A DNA stretch of 64,000 bases from Dioszegia crocea (Eukaryota > Basidiomycota > Tremellomycetes > Tremellales > Bulleribasidiaceae): contig BCKK01000002.1 in NCBI GenBank assembly GCA_001600615.1, positions 3,316,809 to 3,380,808 on the forward strand. The letters are read 5' to 3'. The position numbers were made by a program, and so were the translations under genes. Below are positions 25,101 through 39,653 of the stretch, in pieces (the stretch's first letter is position 1; each line of letters opens with the position of its first letter). The notes beneath the pieces are model-generated. The model was not told the origin of the DNA. It made no database searches and saw only the letters and a program-made list of their open reading frames with translations.

Positions 25101-26208
25101 TGAAGCTCGGATTTGCAACCCAGATCTTGGCCCAAGCCAGTATCCCCATACTACCACCGATATACAGAAAGTTGACGACCCAGTCACCAAGTTCGCTTAC
25201 CCAGTCCCAGGTATTGCCAAGATTTGGAGAGAAATGATCGAATAGACGGACGGTGAGCATTGAGAGGATGCACATGATCACGGCGAAGAACATGAGGATG
25301 GCAGCGTAGCGATCTGCAAGTAGCATATTGCCAGCTGATTTGGCGGGATGGAACTGACTTAGCTCCGTTCAAATGTAGACTCACGTAGACCACGATGGTT
25401 GCAACCATATGGGCCGAGTAGGCCGGTCGAGGGCGGATCCGTCCATGGGCGTCTTCCTCCTTCCTAGTGGACAGTATTTGAGCAAGTGCGGGGATGAAGG
25501 TGAAGAGGGAACCGATAAAGTAAGCTATGCAGCACTTTGTGATGGCGATAGTAGCGGGGGATGGCAGCCACAACTTTGATCGTAAGGAGGTATCTGGTCT
25601 GAGCTTTGACCCATGATAAACTTACCCGCTGGTATTGGCGCTTTAGGCGGCCGACTCCCGGAAAGCCCACGCGGTAAGAGCGGACGCCTCTCTGGAATCA
25701 CATTGGTCTCCTCCATCACCTCTTCGATGCCCCTGGTGTCCGGATCCCTTCCCCGATCCCCAAATCCGGACATGGCAGGCGGAGATGAAGACAATTGGCC
25801 AGTGATGTTACTGTCTGGTTCCCTTGCTCCGGGGATAGGTCGTACGGTCTGACCAGACATGGTCGAGATCATGGATCGGAGGGTGTTGTTGCTCCGAGCC
25901 GATCGTAATGGGATCGACAGATCATCGTCACCATCCACCATGTCCCTCAACAGTTGCCAGTTGTCCGCCGGTTCGTTCTGAGCCTTCGTGCGGCCTGAGC
26001 CTGAGCCAGAAGCTGGGCTATCGTCACGCTGAGAGGTGATCGCTGATCGAGCCGTCGCATAGCGACCCCTTGGAGGATTTGACAAGAAGCCATCGTTGCC
26101 GTTGAAGGAGGCCGGATGATGGGTGGGGACAGGCGCCGTTGAGCGAAGATGGGGATAGGAGCGGACCTTGCTCGGCCCTGAGCCCTCGATGGGAACTGCG
26201 GCTGTCAT
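22164..26208 (-). CDS. Aromatic acid exporter-like (ArAE_2/DUF2421) multi-pass membrane protein
   Basis: A large fungal membrane protein of the putative ER-transporter 6TM N-terminal plus DUF2421 type, distantly like Bre4 and bacterial FUSC/ArAE exporters. The first exon is a soluble Ser/Pro/Arg-rich segment of roughly 190 residues (MTAAVPIEGSGPSK..., ATG at 26208). Hydrophobic segments follow: AITKCCIAYFIGSLFTFIP, ILMFFAVIMCILSML, VNFLYIGGSMGILAWAKIW, SMAAVTIFSVVI and EILLIVAFG; a second hydrophobic group lies at about 23000-23700. The DUF2421-like tail has VLLSLERMLDRLHSMR. The last exons read HLLYFAYALAMQ|EVIVELGSLGEMMQETFGV and stop at 22164-22166. About 15 introns. Substrate unknown; the assignment rests on overall layout and a few motifs. 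Divergent from TAN1 over 214 bp. Confidence 0.75.
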
Positions 26209-26422
26209 CCTTCCCAGTGCTATGCTATCACTAACTCTGTGTAGATGTCAGACTCTTTCATGGCCAAGCTTAAGGACAAGGTGATGTTTCATGGGTTGAA
26301 TGCGCCCAAGAGCTGAAACAAGCTCAAGGGGTTAATTTAGCCGAGGTTTAGCCGGACGTCATTGGCTCTGGGCGGAGGGAGTGCAAATTTCTGTCTTCCC
26401 TCGACACCTATTCCATCCCGCA

Positions 26423-27806
26423 ATGTCAACACCTGGTCCAAGCAAAGGGAGTGACGGGAAATCCAAGCAGAAGAAGCAGTACTACGGCGGGGGTGGCGGT
26501 GGAGATCGAGGACGTGGCGGACGTGGCGGCGGCGGTGGTAGAGGTCGGGGTGGAGGTCGCGGTCGGGGAGCCCCTGGAGGGGCAGGCGGGCCATCATGGG
26601 TTGCCGAGGATGGCAGGATGGTTAACCCTCTTAGCAGGTATCGTGAGAGTGTAGCGGTAAGTCTGTTGGCTAGGGGGGTGGAGTGTTGGCTGATTCCCAG
26701 ATTGGAGGAATGACCGCTGCCGGGATCAGTGTAACGACTGTGCAGTTCAAAGAACGATCGGCAGAGCGAGAGCTCATCGAGTACTTGGAGACTGTACGTA
26801 TACGAGTGGAAGCTTGCTGACATTAGCTCGTCGATGAGATGGAGGATGTTGTACCGATTTCGACCGAGGCGAACGATGATGATCTCGAGGCTCAGCTGAA
26901 GCAAGAATTGGAGGGATTGTCGGGTGCTACCAAGCAGAAATCAACTCGATTCAGGCTATGTCAACATGACACACCATGTGGTATGTCCTGAGTGATCTAG
27001 ATTCCACAGATGCCAATACTGACTTGACAGTGATATATATCAATGTCCTCGCCCCGCTAGACCCCCGTCAACTGGTCTACAGAATCATGGAAAAAGTCGA
27101 AAGCACAGGACAATCACCATTCAAGTGAGTGGATCGTCTTCATCAGCTGATGGTAGACATATCAAACGTCTGGTACCTATCTCAGCTGTGGGCAGTGCGA
27201 CCCTAAAACAAATTGGAGATGTCGCCAAGCCTCTCGCGGCTGAAGGATTTGCTACGCCCGACAATCGAGCGCTTAAGGTATGTCCTCCGGCTCAACACCC
27301 ACTGACGATAGTTTGCCATCTCACCAAATACCCGAAATTCAAACAAGCTCGAACGGCTAGAACTCATCAAGCGGATAGCGGATGAAGTGGTGGCTTTGCC
27401 AGCGGGCCACACGGTCGATCTGTCTCACGCAGATCGGACAATTCTTGTGGAGGTGGATAAGGTGAGCCAAGCTTTCAATTTTCCGCTGACAAGACAGAAC
27501 ATCTTCGGAATGTCGGTAGTCGAGAACTACGACCGATTCAAGAAGTTCAATCCATCAATGATTGCAGAGACGCTCGCGAAGGCTCGGGCGGGCGAGGAGG
27601 GCGTATCGGCTCAGGAGGCTGTGCCTGCCGCGGATGGTGGGAATAGAGTGGCAATGTCTGCAGGTCTTCACGCCGGCGCAGGGGCGGGCGCAGGTGGAGA
27701 GAAGAGGAAGGCCGAAGATGACGTCACGGAGGGTGACGTAGAGATGGGCGATGGGAGCGCGGGAGACGAAGACGCCAAAGCTAGCAAGGTGCAGAGAGTG
27801 GAGTAG
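26423..27806 (+). CDS. TAN1: tRNA acetyltransferase adaptor TAN1 (THUMP domain)
   Basis: The tRNA-binding THUMP adaptor that delivers Ser and Leu tRNAs to the Kre33/NAT10 acetyltransferase for N4-acetylcytidine formation. Core motifs: AGISVTTVQFKERSAEREL, LVDEMEDV, QHDTPCVIYINVLAPLDPRQLVYRIMEK, HIKRLVPISAVG, FAISPNTRNSNKL, IKRIADEVVALPAGHTVDLS, RTILVEVDK, FGMSVVENYDRFKKFNP. About seven short introns. Odd: the N-terminus carries an RGG/RG-rich box (about residues 17-55), and the C-terminus is an acidic, Ala/Gly-rich tail with EKRKAEDD. Start ATG at 26423 lies just before the basic KSKQKKQYY stretch. Stop at 27804-27806. Confidence 0.93.
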
Positions 27807-28268
27807 AGCCCTTCATGACATCTATCTCATTGGATCTGATGCTTCGAATGTCATTTTTACTGATTGAAAAGGCCGAAACTATATGCAGAGCGGCTCAGGT
27901 GGTCATGGCGTTCGTAATACAGCGTTTAGGGGTGACACCGCAACTTGAGTCAGATACCTACCCCTGACCGACTCCTGCAGGGCAGCATATGGCAAAGGAT
28001 CCAGTGCGCGACACAGGGTATGTACGATAGGAACATGCTTGAGCCCTCTCGCATCCTTTGACTTCCGACCCTGTGAGGGAGGTCAGGGAGGTGTCCAACG
28101 GATGACTGGCAGTCTTGGGTGGAGGTCCTACCTGCTTACTCGAGGTATATATCGCAGCCGCCAAGTCGTCAAATCTGTTCCTGCGCAAGTAATAAAAGTA
28201 GCGCTCAGCGGCCCCCTAGGATTATCTACAGAGAAGAAACGTCTCAGACCTTGACAATCCATATCAGC
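27807..28268. other. Intergenic region without recognised gene
   Basis: 462 bp between TAN1 and a small predicted gene, both on the + strand. It should hold a TAN1 terminator and a promoter for the small gene. I see no tRNA, snoRNA or convincing reading frame; minus-strand frames start only at non-ATG codons. Confidence 0.4.
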
Positions 28269-28618
28269 ATGTTCAATCAACTTGACCTTTCCCGTATGTC
28301 CACCTTGATCCTCATTCAGAAGCCAAGCTAAACTTGACAGCGCTCGCCGAGCTAAACCTCCGCCAATTCCACCAACATTGGGCTTCCCAGATCCATCATG
28401 CGCTCCTTGCCCTCCAAGCAGCCCAAGATCAGTCTGTCGAATCGCAAGATTACGGCGGAGCCGCTTGTGCCTGTCTGGAACTGAGCCCTGCGCAGGACGC
28501 AGTGGACCACGCGCGGAAGATGTTGGGGCGGGTGGAGGGGGAGTTGAACAGGCGGGCGACGGAGGGGAGTGAATCTGGGTCGAGGCGGGATAGCTGTAGT
28601 TTAGTAATTGTAAGTTAG
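28269..28618 (+). CDS. Small orphan protein (100 aa), hypothetical
   Basis: Two exons (28269-28293 and 28341-28618) joined across a 47-nt intron with GTATGT donor, CTTGAC branch-like site and CAG acceptor give exactly 100 residues plus a stop: MFNQLDLSP|LAELNLRQFHQ.... The protein is mainly helical in look, with Ala/Gln/His-rich amphipathic stretches (HHALLALQAAQDQ and DAVDHARKMLGRVEGEL) and a basic/serine tail. I do not recognise the family; a small subunit of a coiled-coil complex is a guess only. It converges with PalC over 59 bp. The other strand also has a 178-residue frame here, but that one begins at a non-canonical site and has no domain. Confidence 0.5.
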
Positions 28619-28677
28619 TGGAATGCAAATGAGATGTAATACAACTGTCATACCATTGTCCCATCTTCCAACAAGCA

Positions 28678-30160
28678 CTAGTAGTAGCTTCCTTTTCCTG
28701 CGTACTCGTCCGTCCCCTCCTCTTTCACCTCTGCCCCCATCTTGGATGGTGGGTGCTTAAATGGTTTCAAGCCGAATATTGGTCGACCGGAAGGAATGGT
28801 GAGTGAAGAATAGCTCGGTACGGGTTGAAATGATACCTGCTTCTTAGCTCGTGACTGATCCCCGCCGACTCCTGGAAGCAACTCACCGTATCATTCATCC
28901 TCTTGTAAGTTTTAAGCCACGCCGCAACATCCTCCAACTCCCTCTCCACCCTACCGTGCCGAGCCTTACGCTCCTCCTTCTTCTTCTCGGACCCCTTCCC
29001 AAAGCTCAACCCCTTCATTTTTTCCCTCATTTTCCCATCTTCCAACTCTGCAAGTCTGGCCTGAGCCTCCGTCATCCACGCCACAGCCTCTCCAATTTTG
29101 GTGCCTTTACTATTCTCCCCCGCGTCCACCCCGAGCCATTTATGCGCGAGGGCACTAGCCAGCAGAGATTCTTTGCGCAGATATCGCTTGATCTCTAGGA
29201 TAATCTCGCCATTGACACCTTCGTCTTGCCGTGTACTATCTTTCCGGCCGTCGGCGTGCGATCGGAGTAAACCGGAGGCGGAGGTGTAGAGCGATGCGAC
29301 GTGTAGGTAGAGCTTGGCAAGGAGGGAAGGGGATGGGTGGTTGGACGGTAATGGTGGTCCGGGGGGAGCGAAGAGCATATGTGGTAGAACTGGCAAGAGG
29401 AGTTTACGAATTGCAGTGATGTGCGCATCGGCGATGAGGGTCCTAGAGCGTGTCAGTCTAGACCAGACATGGAGAGCGACCCAAAGCAACGAACATTGCC
29501 AACCCCCTAAATGCCTCGGCACCCGTTTCTACTGGCCACCTATACTTGCCCAATCTCCCCGAGGCTACTCGGGAGCTCTCAACTAACGGACACACATTCT
29601 CTGCCGTCCACTCTGCAATGCCAGCGGCCTGACACAAGAGGTCGACTGCTCGAGCCAGACCGGCCGTTATCCGCTTTTCCTCCTCGGCTGAAATATGGTC
29701 GGCGGGCGTGGGCAAGGTAGCGAGTATCGAATGGGCATAGTTACTCAGTGCAAGTGTGTAGGTGAGGAGGACAAAGAGGTGTTCGGCGTGTATGGTAGGT
29801 AAGGGCAATGTGGGTGTGGAGAGGTAGTGAGTGAGTGAAGGGCGCCAGTGGAATATGGCCGCATCGGCTTTCCAGATCAATTCGTCATTATCTAGACATG
29901 TCGATATGCCTGTGATATATGGAAGGTAACCTAGAGTTGCCTAAGCGTCAGCTTAGCCCAGCAGGCAAGGGACATACATCGACAACTTGGAGGGCACTGC
30001 CAGCCTTGTCATTAAACGCTTTGAGCGCGATTTGGAATTTAGTTCGCGCCTGAGTCGCGTCGGCTAAGTGGGTCGTATGTGATGATGACGGGTCGATGAA
30101 GGTGCTTCCTCCCAGTGAGAGCAGATTCGTACTAGGTAGTGGATATAGTAGAGGGGGCAT
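28678..30160 (-). CDS. palC: pH-response regulator PalC/Rim23 (BRO1-domain protein)
   Basis: A BRO1-domain adaptor of the Rim/Pal alkaline-pH pathway that connects the plasma-membrane sensor and ESCRT-III to activation of the Rim101/PacC factor. The start [16 protein letters not shown] is PalC-like; then [111 protein letters not shown] and [17 protein letters not shown]. The C-terminus YAGKGSYY is the aromatic end typical of BRO1-type PalC proteins. About four introns. The start is only 31 bp after the NUC1 stop on the same strand, so its promoter must overlap NUC1 coding sequence or the two are co-transcribed. Confidence 0.85.
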
Positions 30161-30191
30161 GATGGTATGGTACAAATGATGGACTGTCTAG

Positions 30192-31568
30192 CTACTTTTT
30201 GTTGATTTGATTCTTTCGCGCATCATCAAACCGCCGAACAATCACTTGGCACTGCGTCACTGCGCATAACTGCTTCGACCGACCCTTGAGCTCGCTGTTG
30301 AACAGCTGTAACCCTGCCGCCTTCTCTACTGCTTCAACTAGACGTCAGCATAGTTGGGGTCGGGACTTACCAGGCGCAATAAAAGCCTTGAGATCAGCAT
30401 GATCCGGAATCTCCTTGTTGGGGAGGATGAATGCGCCCATTGCTAATTCTTTAATGGTTGAGTTGTTGGTCAGGCCTTTATCGGCCGATGGGGATTGGGG
30501 GTATGAGAAGTCTGGACGAGAAGCAAGGATCACTTTGGCAAAGTGGGTAGGAACCGATATTGAGGGTGGAGAACCGATGACTTCGTATGTCTGCACTTGT
30601 CAGCTGACTGGTCGGTAAAGCAAACTTACCACTCGCCATTTACCATCGGGCTGCTGAGTGGGTAGATAGAGTGGAACACTGTCGTCAGTGTCAACCTCAG
30701 CCAAGGAACTCACGTGAAGACGTAGACATCCTCAAAGTTGGTTGTCAGCCTTCGACAAAAGTCCTCGAGGTATGCCCAGTCTAAAGTCAACAATTTCCCC
30801 AGCAAATCAGACGCACAATGCCTGTTGAACCCATCCCCTACTTGGGGTGCGATATTAGTCAAGTAGAAGGTCTCATTCATAGCCTGCTGCGAAATCTTAG
30901 CATCGGCAGCTGGGACCCTACACATCAGCTCCACCCTAGCTGATGTTGGACGCACATATGTCCCCGATCATATCCACTTTTAAAGTCTGACCCATCAGCG
31001 AGACCCGAGTTACAACGTACAGTCCTGTAATTTCGCTCTGAACATCTCGGGCACATCACCATCTTCCATAAATGTGCTCTTGGACCGATCGCCTTTGGTC
31101 ACGGGGACAGGCGCCGTATCTGCCGCTCGGGCAGTTTCGAGTGGGATTGGCGAGGAGTTAGGGGCAGAAGCTGGAGGTGTACGGGATAATGAAGCTGCGG
31201 TGAGATGTTCGGCAGTCTGGCTGTTAGTGCAGCCGGACAGGACAACATACCCAGGCTGGATGTCTCATCTTTCGGTCGTAGGCGGCAGTGTACGCTGCTC
31301 GCTTGATGACATCAGGTACGGGGCCTTCTGGTCAGATGTATACCTCAGAGTCTCTCGAGATTAACAACTCACCTGGAAACCCGCCCTGGAGATGGACGAC
31401 ACCACCACCTGGCGACGTCTTGATCGGACTGACATCTCTCTTCTCGCCACTTGGAGGCGGGGGCGGAGTGAAGACCTCAGGTTTGGAACGGCGGGGAATG
31501 AGGACGCCAGTACCCACTCCCAGCGCCAGGCCAGCAGCGAATAGAATAGAGGGTCCTAGGGTAGGCAT
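30192..31568 (-). CDS. NUC1: Mitochondrial nuclease NUC1 (EndoG family)
   Basis: A DNA/RNA non-specific beta-beta-alpha-metal endonuclease of the EndoG/NUC1 type, located in mitochondria and linked to DNA degradation in cell death and paternal or damaged mtDNA removal in other species. The N-terminus (MPTLGPSILFAAGLALGVG) is a hydrophobic anchor followed by a Pro-rich linker. Further on come AAYDRKMRHPAWTAEHL, then GYDRGHM (catalytic His, about 30945-30970), VPAADAKISQQAMNETFYLTN (metal-binding Asn) and WAYLEDFCRRLT. The C-terminal part has VPTHFAKVIL and GAFILPNKEIPD. All key residues are present. Six or so short introns. Ends KNQINKK, stop at 30192-30194. Downstream PalC begins 31 bp later. 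Confidence 0.92.
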
Positions 31569-31892
31569 GAGTGCGAGGATGAGGATGGAGTGGTGGTTTC
31601 GGAAGTTTCAGCTTGGGCTGTTTCGGACGTGACGTTTGTGTGACTTGTGACTTGTGACATTTAAGATGTGAAAGAGTAGGTGTGACATTCCTCACCGATC
31701 TCTAGTAGACCGTACTAGACCAGGTGTTGGTGTCAGGCGGACAGGAGACCTTCCCTCAATTGTCGTAGCGTAAGAGTAGCATGTATATACAAAAACCTAG
31801 CAGAACAGTACAATAAACAGTAGAAAAGTCATTTATACAAAAGTGTGCCATCCAGCCTTTCCCTTCCCTCTGCCCGCTCTTCCAGCACCACC
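31569..31892 (-). other. Gap between NBR1-like gene and NUC1
   Basis: 324 bp between two genes transcribed in the same (minus) direction; it should hold the NBR1 terminator and the NUC1 promoter. No other feature seen. Confidence 0.4.
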
Positions 31893-34795
<2,903 letters not shown>

Positions 34796-35193
34796 GGTGG
34801 CGAGGGAAAGTGGCGACTGGGGCCGGGTTGAGTGAGGCTTGAGGCCGAGATTGTTCTGATGTTTTCAATGGTTGGTTGGATGGATGGTTCACGGGGGACT
34901 CTGAGTATATATTGGTACTGTATGGGATAAAAGAGAGATGTGATGTAAGAAAGGGAAGTGAAGGGAGGATGTGAAGGAGATAAAGGACGCGCAAGTGACA
35001 CCTGACATGACGGAGTTACTTTCGGCTACTAGCTTCCAGCCGTATTACGTCATTCGGTCTCTTAAACGGTCCCCCGATACTCTAGGCCAAGGTCAGTTGA
35101 CCTCCCTGACCCATACCTCAATGTTCAATGGGCCCCATCTGATAGTGTACACCCAGCGGCGAATAGAGCCATAGACATATACACCATACAGCC
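34796..35193. promoter_or_regulatory. Divergent NBR1-like / PSP1 promoter region
   Basis: 398 bp between two start codons. A TATATA-like stretch occurs near 34905-34912 and ATATACACC near 35178. No other clear motif. Confidence 0.4.
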
Positions 35194-38178
35194 ATGTCAG
35201 ACCCCGCTCCCGCTCCCGCTCCCGAAGCAGGGGAGCACAACTACCGCCCTTCACCTATGCGCGCCGCCTCACTCCAATCATTCAATTTCAAGACCCGCGC
35301 AGCCTCACAACCCGCAGGCGAGCGTCTTCCAGCTCCCGCTTCTCCATCTCACTCCAACCCGGGTCGAGGTAGCCCAGTCATCAGTGACAAGTTCGGTGTC
35401 ATTGGCGGCAGTCGAGCGCCCGGGCGATTCGCAGGTGCGCTCGCTGCGACCCCGCCCGGCACACAAACGCGCGCCAGTAGTTTCTCAGCTGGAGATCCGA
35501 GGGATGCAAGAGTGAGTCTAGGTATACTTGCAGAGCTAATGGTCAGAATACAGCCCTTGGCCGGACGTTATCTAGCCATACGGAAGAACATCCCTCTCGT
35601 ACCTCATCCACATCCCCTTATCCAACATTCTCACCTTCTTCCTCCCCCTCCAACTCTCCCCGGCCGGACCATGCCGAATTACACCACTCACCTCCTAAAG
35701 CCGTAGCGGGTGTCTCTCGCTCGCGCTCACAATCACTTGCAGCCGTCCATCGACCTGACCGAGGCCTCATCATGCCCATGTCAAATATAGACAACCAGCC
35801 CTTCCGGACGTTCGATAAGGGCTGGGACACATCGCCGCCGGAAGCAGGCAACCAATCCCCCTTCTCTCGCCATCCGCCTTCCTTTGGCGAGATCTCAGCT
35901 CAGGCTCCTTCGACCCGGTTCAAACCACATGACTTTAGAGGATGGTCGGGGTCGGGCACGGGGCAAGACCAGTCGGCCTTATCGCACTCGGTAGCTCATG
36001 CGCTCGGGGGCGTACAGACCAATTCTGGGTTTGACGGAGGGATGAAATCGGGAGCTTCATCTCGCCGACATTCAGTCTCTGTCGTTGGCGGGTTTGGACG
36101 TCGAGAATTCCAAGTTGGGCAAGGCATGTCAATGGTTTCGCCACCACTGAGGAACGGATATACGGATGTCGAAACGTTACCGGATCAGTTGAACAACGCG
36201 CTCAGTCTAGAGATTGATCAGTCCCGGCGACGAGGAGTCGAGATTGAGATGGACTCCAGATCGCCACGGGGTGACGCCCTTGGGTCGAGTCTCCCATTCG
36301 ACCGATCATTCGGATTGCGTAAGGACCCTTTTGCGCCAGAGGGCGCATATGCCATGGGAACATCACCTGCTCGGGGCAGGATGGGTGGTGCGGGGCAAGG
36401 AACATCAGGAGACAGAGGTCAAAGTGGGGAAAGCAGGGAAGGATCAAAGGGCCGATTCGGATTTGAGAATAATCAGTCCGGCGGATCTCCAGGTCGGTAT
36501 ACCGAAACGACCAAAGCTAGCCCTGATAAGGCCGGAGCGATAGGTGGCGGTATGTCTCGACCGGGGCAGCAACCACTGGTTGGTCCGGGTGCGATTGGTG
36601 GTCCTTCCCCATCTTTCGACGCGCGCTATATCCAAAGTGGTCAACAGCAACAACCGCCCTACGGCCAAGGGCCCGGAGGCATGTTCCGCCCGCCGATGCC
36701 TATGCAAATGCAGATGCCAATGCCCAATATGGCCTATCCTGGGCAAGGATCACCCGTCAATACCTACCCCTACACCTACCCCCGACCAAGTGGCGGAGCA
36801 TACCCATTCTACCCCCGACCACCCCAACATCCCATGTACCCATCATACCAATCTTCCTTCCCTCAACCTCCTCAATCCACATACTCTCCTGCTCAATCCT
36901 ACGCCCCCAGCTTCTTCCCTTCATCACCTACCTCTTCCTCCCTCCCCTTGCCCGGATCGACATCCCCCTCATTCTCCTCTTTATCTCTCTCGGACCTTGG
37001 CCGGGGTCTCCCCCTGACATCTCTCGCACCCTCCACCCCACTCTACATTGTCCTCTTCAAAGCGGGGCGCAGAGACGTATACTATTGTCCAGACCCTACT
37101 CTGTTGATTTCAAATAACGATCGCGTTATTGTCGAAGCGGACAGGGGATCAGATTTGGGTACAGTGGTATTTGACCAACTTACGCCACTAGACGTGAGAG
37201 AATGGCAAGAGCGCCAAGCTACCGCGGCGTTGCTAAGTGGTGCAAGTCAACATATGCCCCCTGGCATGTCGGTGGGTGCGGGTGGGAGTGCGACGGGATC
37301 GGCCGCCAATGGGAATGGCGGTGGAGGAGCGGGAACGAGTGGATCGGGACCGAATGGGTCAGGCAACGCTGGGCTGCGGGTGAAAGAGGGAGAGTTGAGA
37401 GGCGCGGATTTGAGCCAGCTATTGAGTGGGTGTGGACCGAGTGGGAATGCGTTTGATAGTGGTGTTGGAATGGTGCAGAGGGGTCCGCTGGCTAAGGAGA
37501 TCATGCCCAAGCGGATCTTTGCAAAGAGTGCACAGGGGCCGGATGAGCAGGCGTAAGTTTGGGCTTCTTCTTCTGTCAAGATCTTTGCGGTGATGGTAGA
37601 GAGTCTGACTCTGAGCTGGAGTATAGGGAAGGGTCAGCAGAAGGCGGAAATAAAATCGATCAGGTTAAATTATGCTCTTGCTGACGAAACAGGAGGATGC
37701 TCGAGAAGCGTAAAGACGAGTATGAGGCCATGATGATTTGTCGAGAGAAAGTGGTGGAGCGCGGACTACCGATGCAGATTGTAGATGCGGAATATCAGTG
37801 GTGAGTGCTTTTGAGCCCTGTTGTGGACGGGTGATGTGAGGGGGCGGAGTGAGATGTCTAAGGGGAAAGAGAAAAGAACGAGGGGAATTGCCGAGGTTGA
37901 GGGTGGAAGAGGGTGGGCATCGGGTAGAAGGAGAGGGATGAAGGAGGGGAAGAAAGTCGGACTAGAGATCTTAGTCGAATGCTAATAACCCTACAGGGAT
38001 CGGAGGAAACTTACATTTTACTTTAAAGCAGATCGACGAGTAGACTTCCGTGAACTCACCAAGGAGAATTTCAGAATATTTAAATCGAGAATTTGGATGA
38101 GTATGGTTTCGAAAGATGGTAAGTTTGGCTAATTTGCAAAGGGGAAGATAGGCTGATGGAGAGACAGATCCACGATGA
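35194..38178 (+). CDS. PSP1 C-terminal domain protein
   Basis: A fungal protein with a long disordered N-terminal half and a PSP1 domain near the C-terminus. N-terminus MSDPAPAPAPEAGEHNYRP, then Ser/Pro/Gly/Arg-rich text and a Met/Gln/Pro/Tyr-rich low-complexity region (about 36690-36900). The domain starts with TPLYIVLFKAGRRDVYYCPD, DRVIVEADRGSDLGTVVFDQ and ends KLTFYFKADRRVDFRELTKENFRIFKSRIWM, typical of PSP1. Introns separate the halves near 35513 and at 37554-37693, 37801-37997. The last intron (GTAAGT at about 38120) gives the short end DDPR with stop at 38176-38178; if unspliced the stop is at 38130-38132. The yeast relative was found as a suppressor of DNA polymerase defects; its molecular role is not settled. 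RNA-related low-complexity function is inferred. Confidence 0.82.
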
Positions 38179-38540
38179 TGTGAGAGTGGGTGTTGTGGTG
38201 GCGAAAGATTGTGTATTTCGTTTAGAGGGGCTGATCGGTACCGAGCACAAGTCCGAGAGGGGGTTGGATGCGAGGGTCACAGGAGGGGTTTCTTGCTTTC
38301 TTTTGAGGATGATTGGGGTTATATAAATACACAGAGATGAGTAGAGTACAGACATTAATACAGATTTATATAAGATGGGTTTGGAATTTGGGGGTCAAAG
38401 TAGTGTACGTGTATGATGTATGAAGTTTGCGGCTTGACCTCGTTAGAGATTTGTGCATTTCCTTCAAGGACTGGCCCTACAATTCAAAATTAGACTGCAT
38501 AGTCCAATCTCACCGCTCCGTAACGCATACACACGCTCAT
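38179..38540. other. Convergent 3' intergenic region
   Basis: 362 bp between the PSP1-domain gene and TRS33 stop codons. I see no gene; an AT-rich segment at about 38325-38390 may hold polyadenylation signals. Confidence 0.4.
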
Positions 38541-39653
38541 CTACCGTGGTACAGACCCCGTCTCATGACCGCTCACACCTAATCCAGTCTGAGCTGCGCC
38601 TATACCCAAAGCCGGTGGTCTGTGCCCGGCGCCTGCGCCCGATTGACCGTGTGTTCCTCCAGGCTGGGGAGTTCCACCCGCCGGTGTTCCGCCCGTCGAA
38701 GGTGTTGGAGCTTGCTGTGTGGATTTGACTGTCCGGATTTGGAATGTGCCTATCTACGTCAGCACCCATTCCCCAGGAGTGGGACTGGGACGTACATTGT
38801 GGTAAGTTTGATGATTCGGCAGTAACGAATGCTGCCATTCCTAATCTACCTAATGCGCCTTGGACGAGTGCTTGTGGGAATATCAAGTGCTGAGGGGTCA
38901 GTACAAGCCAGTAAGGTTAGGGCCTAGGGCTAGACTTACAGCTTTTGCTGCTTCGAGATCTGCCGCTGGGCCGCGGTGCGATGAGAGGGAGGTGAGGGGT
39001 GGGAAGGCGTGTGATTGGAGGACAAAGACTCCCTATGGGTGTTAGCTTTGGCACGCATGAGAGATATCCGATAGCTGAAGCAGAACGCTGAGAGATCCCA
39101 TGCCAATTTGAGAACGAGACACATGGAGGAACAAGAGGAGGAAACACGTACGCGATGATTCGTCCGTAGATTATCAATCTGTTTTGAATATACAAATAAG
39201 AACAGGTCTTTACAGATGAATTTGATTATATCGAGATGTGATGCCAGAGGGAGTCGGGCAACCATCAATCTAGACCATCAGTTGTGTCCCATACTAAGGC
39301 GATGTCCCTCACTTCTCAGCAATATATCCGCCCACCATCAACCCGATCCTCTCCACCCTATCTGCCGCTTCTTTATCAATCATCTCCCTCACATCGCCCT
39401 CTGCGCGCCCCTTCCCTTTTCCGCCCGAGGTCGGTATGAGTCCCTCGGCGCGCAATTCCTCTTCGTGTGCTATTCGCCGTCGGACAACATGCTCCGCGGA
39501 TTCGCGTAAGAGGCGGACGACCTGCGGGAGGAGGTAGGTCGGGAGTGAGGCATCGAGGAGGGTTGGGGTGGGCGAGGCGAGGATGTGGAGCGCGGAGGGG
39601 ACTGTGGGGGCGACGGGGTAAGAGTGGGAGGTTGAGGAAGGGCGGGATGACAT
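38541..39653 (-). CDS. TRS33: TRAPP complex subunit Trs33/TRAPPC6
   Basis: A core subunit of the TRAPP tethering complexes (a Rab guanine-nucleotide exchange factor acting in ER-to-Golgi and Golgi traffic). Support: helices [52 protein letters not shown], then FPQALVQGALGRLGMAAFV, SSNLPQCTFQI, which match the family in order. The first exon carries a Ser/Pro/Thr-rich start MSSRPSSTSHSYP (ATG at 39651-39653). Unusual is the C-terminal tail of about 60 residues after the conserved FQI, rich in Gly, Pro, Thr and Ala, ending GHETGSVPR (stop at 38541-38543); canonical Trs33 stops near FQI. Three to four introns. Divergent from UBR1 across 187 bp. Confidence 0.92.

Noticed and set aside
28128..28664. 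178-residue minus-strand frame antisense to the small orphan gene
   Set aside because: Pro/Ser/Gly-rich with no domain; it overlaps the 3' end area of PalC and the spliced + strand gene is more coherent.
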